This document shows positions 9,740 to 18,552 of a DNA stretch of 64,000 bases, in pieces. A model generated the notes under the pieces. That model was not told where the DNA came from and ran no database searches. It saw only the letters and a list, made by a program, of their open reading frames with translations. Positions within the stretch are counted from its first letter, which is position 1; each line of letters begins with the position of its first letter. The stretch comes from Dyadobacter sp. CY323 (lineage in GTDB: Bacteria > Bacteroidota > Bacteroidia > Cytophagales > Spirosomataceae): contig NZ_JAJUXH010000022.1 of the NCBI RefSeq assembly GCF_021390245.1, positions 53,826-117,825 on the forward strand, in the 5' to 3' direction. The position numbers were made by a program, and so were the translations under genes.

Positions 9740-12700
9740 TTAGAATGTTAACCCAAGTTTGAAACCGATTGGCATCACCCACGGAGTCACATTATAGCGT
9801 TCGATTCCCTGCTTGAACTGGGTCCCAGCCTGCGCACTTGATTCCTGCTGGAATGCCATTTCAGGGTCGATACCGATCTTGGCTTTGGTCCAAAGGATAA
9901 TGTTGCGGCTATACACGGCCACGTTCGCATTCTGCAGACCAAGTCTTTTTACAAAACCGGATGGCAGGTCGTAACCCAGTGAAACTTCGCGAAGCTTCAC
10001 AAAAGAGGCGTCAAACGTTGCTGCGCGCGTGAAGTCCCATGGATAATTGTCTCCATAAGGAATGTATTTGGTACCAGGCCCGCCAAGGTTTTCAACATAA
10101 CCCGTGATATTGCCCTCTGCATTGTATTCGGCAATCACACCTGGGTTGAATACTGCGTAATCATAAGTATTTCCGCCATATTCGAATGGGAAACCACCAT
10201 ATTCCTTGGTTGGCCCACCCACGATGTTGAACTTGTTCCCTTCAATAACCACCTTATTGTTATTGACAAGGTAATTTCTTAATTCATCGCCGCTCATTCC
10301 ATTTGGATTGATCAGATTGTCAAGAAAACGTTGCGATTTCAAATCCGATTCGCCATAACGATACGTTTGCGATACAAAATCACCACCATTTCTCCAGTCA
10401 AATGTCATGTTCAGAGAGAAGCCTTTGTAAGACACTGAAGTTTGCATACCCAGGATAAAATCCGGATTGAAGTTTCCGATCTTGTTACGCGAGTTGGCTG
10501 CGCTAACACTTTGCCACGAACCGTTCTCATCCAGGATTGGATAACCATAATAAGGTGATGCTTTGTCCTCAACTGTCACGATTTCAGAATCGTACAAATC
10601 TCCGATCTGCTCCCCTACATACGTCCATGCACCACCTTTTGCATCCGTCCAGAGCGTGTAGAAATCAAGTCCTTCTGTGAGTGATTTGATCGTCGTACGG
10701 TTTCTCGACCAGTTTGCATTCACATCCCATCTCCATCCGTTTTTGTCAATCGGTGTTCCGCCCAGTGTGAATTCAAGCCCTTTACTTACCAGAAGGCCTG
10801 CATTGATCTTCTTATTGGTGGAGCCACTTGAACCCGGCAGCTTGGTTGGGATGATCTGGTTACGGTTTTCAACCTGATAATAAGTGGCTGAAAAACGTAG
10901 CTTATTCCGGTATAGGTTGAGGTCAAGCCCATATTCATAAGAAGTAGCGATTTCAGGTTTCAGATCAGGCAGAAGAATGGTCCCCCCTTTGTTCAACCTG
11001 GTCACACCATCCCATGCACCACTGTTTTCCAGCGTGGCCAGAAGGTTATATGGATCTGTGTCATTACCAACCTTTGCCGCGCCACCTCGCAATTTGAACA
11101 AGCTGATCGCATTGGTCATAGGCACCATTTCATTGATCAACAAGCTGAGTGAAGCAGATGGATAAAAGTACGACCGGTTCGCTTTTGGCAATGTACTCGA
11201 CCAGTCATTCCGGGCAGTAAGGTCAAGGAAAACCATGTCTTTAAATCCGAGGTTAGCCAATCCGTACGCACTGAACACCGCACGTTGTGACCTGTAGCTT
11301 TCATAACGCAGACTGGCAGGAGCAATGTTCGCAATGTTGAATAAGCCTGGAATAACCAAACCAGCACCATTTTTGGTCGCGGTATTCAGATCGCTGTTTT
11401 TCTGATAACGTGTGTTTCCACCCGCTGAAACGGAGAAGCTGAAATCGCTGATGTCTCTTTTATAAGTTGCCAGGAAATCTGCATTTCTTTCAAACCTCGC
11501 CAGGTTGATGATACCATAAGCACCGCGGGCGTCATTGGTATAACTATTCCCGATTTTCGTCTCACGCTCCTCACGATACGTATCCAACGAATACCGCCCC
11601 ATTAAGCTCAGATGCGGGGTGATCTGCCAGTCTGCTTTCAGGTTTCCGAACACGCGGTCACGGACAAAGCTGTTGTTCACTTCGTAAGCAAGGAAATAAG
11701 GGTTGTTATAATCACCAGGTGCTTGTGAAAATTGTTGCAAACCCTCCTGACCAGGAACCCAATAGTTTCTCAGATCACGTATATCGATGTGCGGTGAAAC
11801 TGCATAAGCCCATTGCAACGGGTTGGCGCCTCTGTTTGTTGCCGGGCGGTTGTTGGAGTTGTTACGACTGAAATCGATGTTGGAGCTTACCCGGACTTTA
11901 TCGCTCAGTTTCACAGAAGTGTTCAAGCTCAGCGAATTACGGAACAGGTCCGAATTTGGAATAATCCCTCTGTTTGACATATTGGAATACGACAAACGGT
12001 AATTCACCAGATCCGTGCTATTCGAAATTGAAACGCCATTGGTAGTGGTGATACCGGTGCGCACGAAGTTCTTTACATTATCCGGGTGCGAAACCAGTTC
12101 CGTCGCGATCGGGTTACCATTCGCATCATTCGGACTATTCCATTGAATCGCTTTATAGCCTTTATCCAGCTCCGGACCAACTCCACCCGCCGAACCTTCC
12201 TCGATCTGCAGAATGCCACCGGGAAATGGATTGTTGTCTGGCGTAAATGGCAAAACCCCTGTTGCAAACTTCGAATGCATGTTCAGGAATCTGTAAGGCT
12301 TGTCGAATACGGTATTTGAATTGACCGAAACCGTCATTTTCTTGGCTTTATTGCCACTTTTTGTGGTGATCAAAACAACACCGTGACCTGCCCGTGAGCC
12401 ATACAATGCAGCTGCATTTGGTCCTTTGAGGATCGAAACACTTTCAACATCGTCGGGGTTAATGCTCGAAATCGCATTTCCATAATCCACACGGTTATCG
12501 TTACCAATCTGGCTGATGTTGTTCAGCGTGTTGGTGATCGGAACACCATCCACTACGAAAAGTGGCTGATTATCATTACTTAATGAAGTAGCACCGCGGA
12601 TGATCATGCTCACGGAAGAACCTGTTCCACCTGTGGAGCTGATCGTTACACCCGGCACTTTACCTGCCATGGAATTCAACACATTTTCCTGAGCCACCCG

Positions 12701-13144
12701 GCTGATGTCTTTCCCATCTATTTCGCCCACTGAATAACCCAGCGACCGTTTTTCACGGGAAATACCCAGTGCGGTAACAACAGCCTCGTTTAAGGTTTCT
12801 GCACCTTCAACCAGTGAAATATTGATGACAGACTCATTACCAATGGTAATTTCCTGTGTTTCATGACCAATGTAGGAAAACACCAGGACCGGCTTGTTAC
12901 GCTCATCAACCGTGATCGTATAATTTCCACCCGCATCAGAAGTCGTACCGATCTGCGTGCCTTTCAGGATCACGTTGACGCCGGGCATCGCTGATCCGTC
13001 TGTTTTGGCCGTTATTTTTCCTCTTACGGTTTTATCCAGAACCTTTGCATTCAGTGCCTGCGAAAAATCGGGCCTGATGAGAAGAGCAGCAACGAGCAAA
13101 CACCAAAGCATTCGCCTGACATTAATAATAGAATTTGGATCCAT
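9740..13144 (-). CDS. SusC/RagA-family TonB-linked outer-membrane transporter
   Basis: The protein has about 1134 residues when started at the ATG at 13144, which gives MDPNSIINVRRM and a conventional signal anchor. Domains in order: signal (about 1-30), a carboxypeptidase-regulatory-like domain with GKITAKTDGSAMPGVN (about 45-120), a TonB plug with LNSMAGKVPGVTI and PLFVVDGVPI (about 150-260), and a long 22-strand-type barrel. The barrel ends in PIGFKLGLTF, a typical C-terminal outer-membrane strand. There is no N-terminal STN domain, so it is not an obvious anti-sigma/ECF-coupled transporter. It pairs with the SusD gene directly downstream. An alternative start at 13171 would add nine residues. 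Confidence 0.92.
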   Translation of the reverse strand: MDPNSIINVRRMLWCLLVAALLIRPDFSQALNAKVLDKTVRGKITAKTDGSAMPGVNVILKGTQIGTTSDAGGNYTITVDERNKPVLVFSYIGHETQEITIGNESVINISLVEGAETLNEAVVTALGISREKRSLGYSVGEIDGKDISRVAQENVLNSMAGKVPGVTISSTGGTGSSVSMIIRGATSLSNDNQPLFVVDGVPITNTLNNISQIGNDNRVDYGNAISSINPDDVESVSILKGPNAAALYGSRAGHGVVLITTKSGNKAKKMTVSVNSNTVFDKPYRFLNMHSKFATGVLPFTPDNNPFPGGILQIEEGSAGGVGPELDKGYKAIQWNSPNDANGNPIATELVSHPDNVKNFVRTGITTTNGVSISNSTDLVNYRLSYSNMSNRGIIPNSDLFRNSLSLNTSVKLSDKVRVSSNIDFSRNNSNNRPATNRGANPLQWAYAVSPHIDIRDLRNYWVPGQEGLQQFSQAPGDYNNPYFLAYEVNNSFVRDRVFGNLKADWQITPHLSLMGRYSLDTYREERETKIGNSYTNDARGAYGIINLARFERNADFLATYKRDISDFSFSVSAGGNTRYQKNSDLNTATKNGAGLVIPGLFNIANIAPASLRYESYRSQRAVFSAYGLANLGFKDMVFLDLTARNDWSSTLPKANRSYFYPSASLSLLINEMVPMTNAISLFKLRGGAAKVGNDTDPYNLLATLENSGAWDGVTRLNKGGTILLPDLKPEIATSYEYGLDLNLYRNKLRFSATYYQVENRNQIIPTKLPGSSGSTNKKINAGLLVSKGLEFTLGGTPIDKNGWRWDVNANWSRNRTTIKSLTEGLDFYTLWTDAKGGAWTYVGEQIGDLYDSEIVTVEDKASPYYGYPILDENGSWQSVSAANSRNKIGNFNPDFILGMQTSVSYKGFSLNMTFDWRNGGDFVSQTYRYGESDLKSQRFLDNLINPNGMSGDELRNYLVNNNKVVIEGNKFNIVGGPTKEYGGFPFEYGGNTYDYAVFNPGVIAEYNAEGNITGYVENLGGPGTKYIPYGDNYPWDFTRAATFDASFVKLREVSLGYDLPSGFVKRLGLQNANVAVYSRNIILWTKAKIGIDPEMAFQQESSAQAGTQFKQGIERYNVTPWVMPIGFKLGLTF

Positions 13145-13308
13145 AGTTTTTGAATTTAAGGTGATTGTCACAAGTCATGAACTGGAAATAGAGCTGGTAA
13201 AAATGAATAGTAAAGAAGCTTCTAACTGGTGTCCCGGGAAAACCCGTCAATTCTGTTTACATTACTTTGAAACTCAATGCAAGTACTATCTGGTAACAAT
13301 TATTTAAT

Positions 13309-13563
13309 TCAGGGGGAAGAGTCTGCCGGATCCTGCTCCGAATCCCCAGTCTGAGCCTCCCCAGGCCGGGGCTTCCCCGACTGGGAGGCCCCATTTGGAT
13401 GATTTGCATTCAGCAGCTCATTGAAATAGGTTTCGAGCGCATCTGAATAATCCTTTTGCTCCTTCTCACTGGAAATACCTTCAAGAAGTTCCGACAATTC
13501 CTTACCCGAGAGTTTGTTGCTGATCAATTTTTGGATCAATTTTTCAGCCCGGGATAGTGACAT
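13309..13563 (-). CDS. short protein resembling a FecR-type N-terminal segment
   Basis: The protein has 84 residues. Residues 1-50 form amphipathic helices (RAEKLIQKLISNKLSGKELS) that resemble the N-terminal helical region of FecR-family anti-sigma factors. The membrane span and periplasmic domain are missing. The remainder is a polar tail rich in Gly, Pro, Ser, Asp and Glu, encoded by a GC-rich, partly palindromic stretch. It lies 164 bases upstream of SusC on the same strand. It could be a truncated regulator whose 3' end was replaced by repeat-like DNA, or an independent small protein. No ECF sigma factor gene is next to it. The FecR resemblance is by eye only. Confidence 0.4.
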   Translation of the reverse strand: MSLSRAEKLIQKLISNKLSGKELSELLEGISSEKEQKDYSDALETYFNELLNANHPNGASQSGKPRPGEAQTGDSEQDPADSSP

Positions 13564-13879
13564 AATATTAGCTGGTTTAGTCTGCGTTGAATACTACTCT
13601 TTGTATTTAAAAGACTATTCGCGGGGGAGGTTTTTCTTCTGGCTACGGGAATACTTAGCACAGAAACTCTGAACGATTTAACATTATACCGTTAAATAAT
13701 TCCTGCTCACCTAAGAGTATTTGGGTTCGTAGATATTTCAATAGTTGGCTTATCCTGCCAACTATTTCTTTGACCCCCATACTCACATCCTTCAAAAACT
13801 TGGCCCCCAGCTTGCCACAAGCCGGCAAAAACTGCCTATGAGCAGGTTTAGGTCATTTTTTACTAAAAACAATTAAAGG
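13564..13879. other. 316-base intergenic stretch between the SusCD run and the RHS island
   Basis: I see no convincing gene here on either strand. It holds one perfect hairpin at 13741-13765 (listed separately) and a weaker TTGCC/GGCAA pairing near 13815. It should contain the promoter of the minus-strand SusCD run, but I found no full TTTG / TAnnTTTG pair. Confidence 0.5.
13741..13771 (+). terminator. hairpin, possible terminator
   Basis: A perfect 9-bp inverted repeat, ATAGTTGGC and GCCAACTAT, flanks a 7-base loop and is followed by TTCTTTG. There is no plus-strand gene directly upstream, so it may be a leftover from a lost gene or a boundary element of the island. Confidence 0.35.
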
Positions 13880-16105
13880 ATGAAAATTCATTACCTGTTC
13901 TCGTTCTCATTTTTACGCTTGTCCTATCAAAAGTGTTTGGGCAACTGAAGCCCGCACAGGACAGCATCAAATCAGCTGACAATCCGGTGTTTTCATTGCT
14001 AGCACAAGAGAATGTGCCCAAGCCTCCACACACCGTACAAAGTCCAAATACCGCAGCGCTAACCCTAATGATGCCACGGGCACATTCATTGACACCGAGC
14101 CCGACGAATATAGCTTCATTGCCCCGGGACTTTCGGGCAAGTTTTATTTGGGAGCGATGGAATTTGGAAAGTTCAATGTGACAGGCCGGTTAAAGTCGAG
14201 CGGATCACCACACAAGGGATTCATTTATACACACCTTTTACGCCGCCGACCAATATCAAAAATGGTAATCCGTGGTTAGCGAAAGGTAACTACATGGAGC
14301 ACTTTCAAGGTTTCATCATCACGGATGAGTTTGGCACACAATACACTTTTGGCGGAAGTGACATGGCTTTCATGGAATATAGCATCGACTTTTTTGAGCA
14401 GGGTACGGATACGTGGATTTGTAATGCCTGGTACCTCAAATCGATAGTCCGGCACACCGGTCAAGCTGTCAACTTTACCTATGAGAGAGGTCATTTGGTC
14501 AATCAGATGTATTTTTCAGTTTATAATAAGACTTCAAAAATTAATGGCGACTCATACTGGCCAAATGGGTTACTCGACATCACGTCGAATAATAATAGCA
14601 AAGGTGGCTTCCTAAAAACAAGTTACAAATACAACTTTAATCTGGCAGATGCGGTCAACGTCGCAATGGTCGCGAAAAATATCGTAGCCCCGGCTCGTGA
14701 AGTTTTCCATTATACCGGATCTGACGCGCTGCCCTCTCCTATCAAGCTGACCACCATTAGCTACAATGTGTTCAATGGGCTTTATCTGCCTCAAATAGTG
14801 ACAAGTAAATATGGAAACTCCGCATCATCGTACACAGACGCCGAATTCCTCACATATGACGCCCGTGGAAATCTCCTCACTTTCAAAGAACAAAATGGCC
14901 CGGTTAACAAGCTGGAATATTATGGTATTGCGGACATTGGGAAAACAGATTTGCTAAAAAAGCGAACAATTGCTGACGGAACTCTGGCAGCCCAAACGGT
15001 TTCTTACAATTACAAACCGCTGATTGGCGTAGAAACCATTCAGGACCCAAATGCGAAGACAATTTTTTACGAATATGATTTCTTTAATCGCCTGAAAAGT
15101 ACGCTTACCAATAATGCTGGCGGATCTGTTCGCTCTTCTTTTTGCTACAATTACGCAGGTCAGATCGTGGATTGCGCAGCAATATCGCCGGCTGGCAGTG
15201 TTGCGGCCAGCACGTTGTTTTTAATGAGTTTGGGCAAATTTTGCAGAGGACGGATTATTATCCTTTTGGGTTGGAGATTGATCGGAATAGCCCGGTAACG
15301 AATATTAAGATTCGAAATGAAATAAATAGGTATTTGTTCAACGGGATTGAGCGCCAGCCCGAGACGGGGATTTATCAGGCACGTTATCGCGGATTGGATC
15401 CAGCCATTGGCCGCTGGATGCAAATTGACCCAAAACCAAATCTGTCTGTGAGCTTATATGCCGCCATGAACAACAATCCGGTGCGGTTCAGCGATCCATT
15501 AGGAGATACTACGATTGTCAATAACAGAGGCGTTGTTCAAAAACAATATGGTGGAGATAATATCATTTATCAGCAGGGAAGAAAGGGAACACTCACCCAA
15601 ATTGGAGAGTTTGGCAAGTCTGTAGACATAAGTGGAATATTACCTAATGTCATGAAAGACAATAAAAACGCGGCCAAGATGATGGGGGCATTAGGCTTCG
15701 CAAATGCAGTACGCCCCGGAGGAAAGTGGGATTACAAAGATGTCAGTGCTCAAAAGGGAAATCTTTTCGGAGCTGCTGCGCAATACGAAAAAAGCACAGA
15801 TAGGGTAACCTCTTTTACTTCCGGGAAGTTAAACTTCATTGAAGGCGGTGCTGATTTCGGGAACTATAACTTCGGTTATACCGGACGATATGTTGGAGGT
15901 GATGGATATAGCCCTGTGACATTATGGGGAGCGGCTGGTATTCTTCAAACGGGAAAAGATCTCATTAAGAAACTGGGATAAAGCAATTGGCGAATTTGGC
16001 TCAATGCTGCCTACGACCCGTCCACCACTTGGAGATGAGGCCGATGATTTTATTTGGACAACAACAGGAATGATCCATGCTGACAATGAAAAAAAGAGCA
16101 ATTAA
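13880..16105 (+). pseudogene. RHS/YD-repeat polymorphic toxin gene, broken by several frameshifts
   Basis: Consecutive pieces of one protein lie in changing frames. Near 13880 there is a start and signal-peptide-like stretch ending in SKVFGQ. Then come DTEPDEYSFIAPG and SGKFYLGAMEFGKF (from 14061), DEFGTQYTFGG and the YD-type body (frame of 14294-15298), and the RHS core end YLFNGIERQPETGIYQARY with GRWMQIDP (frame of 15142-15981). The C-terminal part has GGKWDYKD and FGNYNFGYTGRYVGGDGYSP, which resemble the polymorphic toxin type 44 domain. At 15977 the frame shifts again and continues through GDEADDFIWTTTG to a stop at 16103-16105. At least four or five shifts are needed, so this copy is inactive unless the sequence is in error. 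RHS proteins deliver C-terminal toxins. Confidence 0.8.
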
Positions 16106-16469
16106 GAGTATTTTGATTCTGATCTTGATTATTGCAGGAGTTAGATTTTGTGATAATGTATACAAGTTCAATAAAAGTAACCACCAGCACACTGAGCGTT
16201 TAAGAGATACTATTTTCAAAGAGAAATTTGAAACTTTTAAGGGGGGAGTTCTCATGACGAACGACTACTCCTATTATGTAACTGATTCAGTAACATTTAG
16301 AAAGTTTATTGGTCAATGTGATGAAAAGGAGCTGTATAAATGCGAAGTACTTGGAGATACGATCAAAGCTGTAAAATATTCACGGCGTATTCGTTACGGA
16401 AAAGAAATAGCGATCGACAGTGTGTATTTCTCAATCAAATCACTTCAAAACGATGGGAGATTCGACTAA
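16086..16469 (+). CDS. small membrane-anchored protein, candidate immunity protein
   Basis: The protein has 127 residues from the ATG at 16086 (an in-frame ATG also exists at 16077). It has one N-terminal hydrophobic segment (SILILILIIAGV) followed by a soluble region with no recognised motif. The start lies inside the last 20 bases of the restored toxin frame (stop 16103-16105), the overlap usual for a toxin and its immunity gene. That position is the only functional evidence. If correct, it would neutralise the type-44-like toxin domain encoded just upstream. The gene itself is intact although the toxin gene is broken. Confidence 0.45.
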   Translation: MKKRAIKSILILILIIAGVRFCDNVYKFNKSNHQHTERLRDTIFKEKFETFKGGVLMTNDYSYYVTDSVTFRKFIGQCDEKELYKCEVLGDTIKAVKYSRRIRYGKEIAIDSVYFSIKSLQNDGRFD

Positions 16470-16970
16470 TGTTTAGTAAGCGTGGTGAGGCCTGGATATC
16501 AGAAAGAATTGGATAAAGAGTACTTTGGGCAGTACCAAAATTACAGCCCTTGGTTACCTGACGCATATGGCATTCAGGTAAATGCATCCGCGAGCGGAAT
16601 TTTTGGAGAAGCCGGATTCAATGCAGGTGTTGCTATGGATAGTCGAGGTATCGCGCCCTTCGTTTCAACCGGGATCGGAGTTGGATTGGCTCCTCCGGGG
16701 ATTGATTTTTCTTTGCAAGTGACTATGAGTAAGAGAGCGAATAATTTAAGGCGTCATCGCAATTTAAGGTTCGTCGACGGGGTTGATATTGGAAATTCTT
16801 ATGGCCTCGGGTTTGCATTTAGTGAGTCTCAAACTTCTAACGATAATACACTTTTCAATAGAGACCGAAACGGTTACAAGACCTACGGCTTTGGTGCTGG
16901 ATTTTCATTTGGCTACAAGAGATCATACTCCACTTCATTTTCCACTGAAATTGATTTCAAAAAAAGATGA
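16469..16970 (+). pseudogene. accessory protein fragment, probably lacking its true start
   Basis: The longest frame gives 162 residues from GTG at 16482 with no ATG start. An ATG at 16469, which overlaps the previous stop codon, opens a short frame (MFSKRGEAWISERIG) that stops after 15 codons. One frameshift near 16510 would join the two. The body has YSPWLPDAYGIQVNASASG and FSFGYKRSYSTSF, glycine- and aromatic-rich as in beta-strand proteins. I do not recognise the family. Its 3' end overlaps the next gene by ATGA. It may be a second displaced toxin tip or a remnant of a larger surface protein. Confidence 0.4.
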
Positions 16971-17332
16971 TAAAAGATATAGTAAAAGCGACTATCATAC
17001 TTGTAATACTGGCACAAGTTCTTTCATGTTACAATTTCAAAGAAGTCTCATGCGAAGAGGCTGCCGATGGGGTTAGGCTTGATTCGTGTAATGTTGTTGT
17101 TTCAGAGTTTTCCAAGAATGAATACAAATTCTATTTGCATGGAATTATTCCAGGGACTAACACAGCAAGTACTTTTAAAAAAACTAACTATACTTGGGGC
17201 TATTGGTTTGTTGATAAGATTGCCAAAGGTGATACGGTAGTGAAAAAAGGAGGAGAACTCCTATTTTACATTTATAAGAAAGATACAGTTCTAGTTTTTC
17301 CATTTGAATGCGATGGCAAAATCTATGAGTAG
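16967..17332 (+). CDS. small lipoprotein of unknown function
   Basis: The protein has 121 residues with a lipoprotein signal ending in AQVLSC (about Cys21) and a soluble domain that has no motif I recognise. The start codon overlaps the upstream stop (ATGA), so translation is probably coupled to the 16482-16970 frame. Small lipoproteins directly behind RHS-associated fragments are often immunity proteins, but there is no direct evidence for that here. Codon use is AT-richer than in the flanking housekeeping genes, as in the rest of this island. Confidence 0.5.
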   Translation: MIKDIVKATIILVILAQVLSCYNFKEVSCEEAADGVRLDSCNVVVSEFSKNEYKFYLHGIIPGTNTASTFKKTNYTWGYWFVDKIAKGDTVVKKGGELLFYIYKKDTVLVFPFECDGKIYE

Positions 17333-17460
17333 GCTAAAATAGCCAGCACCATCGGCATCCCTATTACGAGACAGAACAGGGCAGACATCCTGTTCTGTTA
17401 ACCATCGCCATTTTCAGAGTCAAAAATTTTTACCCCACAAAACGAAACAAACACAACTAT

Positions 17461-18455
17461 GAAAAATCATTCTACACACTTGGGTTACGCACACATGTAT
17501 GTCTCATTTAATGCATTCACAATCTTATTATTCACCTTTTTAATCACAAATTCTAATCTTTTTTGCCCAAGCTAAACTCGTTGAAGGATATATTATCACA
17601 AATCAAAACGACACCATTCGGGGATTTATTAAAAACGAAGATTGGACCAGAAGTCCTCAGAACATTCAATTCAAAAAAAATGATGAAAAATTACTTAGAA
17701 TTTCAGCCATTGATTTGAAAGGGTTTGTAATCACTTCCACAAATAACATATACAAAAGCAAAAAGATCGGCCTACTCGACATCACGCTACATCAATTGAC
17801 AACAAAACACACCTACTGATTTTAGAATTTTACAAAAAACAGCTAGCCAGGTTTTGCAATGATGCCAGCAAATTTAAACGACCATCCCACCCTATCAGAT
17901 CCTATATCTCAAAGACTATATCGAAGAATATAACAAGTCATTTTTAGCTCAAAATAAAATCTACTTAGCCGACCAGGCGAGAGTGGTATTTGATCTGGAA
18001 ACAAATATGGGTTTGGAAAACTGGAATGAGCGCGGCTTCGTTGTACATAACAAGGTCACCTTGGGTTTGGTCTTAGAGTGAGCTTTCCAAGGAAGTTTCA
18101 CAATCGTTTCATCAAGTTCAGCTATTTCCTTACCCCTAATGCACTCAGTGGATACAGCCAGGCACCATATGAAGAGACTCCATTAAAAACCATCGAGTTT
18201 GGGCTCGGTAGTTATTTTGGTGCCAGCATAATCCGGCCATATGCCGCATTTCATTATAGTGGTGCTTACCGGGGACGTCGGTCTGAATTTCTAGGTCTGC
18301 AGGCAGGGTTAAGTTACAAACGTCGCATTAACCTGGAATTTGGGCACTTCGCCAACTTCTATGCGATCATTACCGAAACTCCGTTTTTCGTACGACCAAG
18401 AATCAGCCTGCATTATATGATCAACCTGAATTCTCTTCAGCGCAAGGCTTCATAA
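17461..18455 (+). pseudogene. broken outer-membrane beta-barrel protein gene
   Basis: A start and hydrophobic leader at 17461 run into a stop. A different frame from about 17544 carries FAQAKLVEGYIITNQ and NDTIRGFIKNEDWTRSPQ, which match the N-terminal domain of a common Cytophagales protein family (GYIVTxxGDTLRG-type). A stop follows at about 17818, with further short pieces in other frames. The C-terminal barrel-like part (IEFGLGSYFGASIIRPYAAF) is open at 18078-18455. Together they describe one gene of roughly 330 codons with several frameshifts or stops. Function of intact members is unknown; the ending suggests an outer-membrane barrel. Confidence 0.65.
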
Positions 18456-18552
18456 ATCGTTACCGTCCGCAGCCCCTACTCACTAACCTTTCCCGAATTT
18501 TCACCATATTCAGCCCCGGATTCGTTTGGGTTTGGAAATCTGGCTGTGAAGA

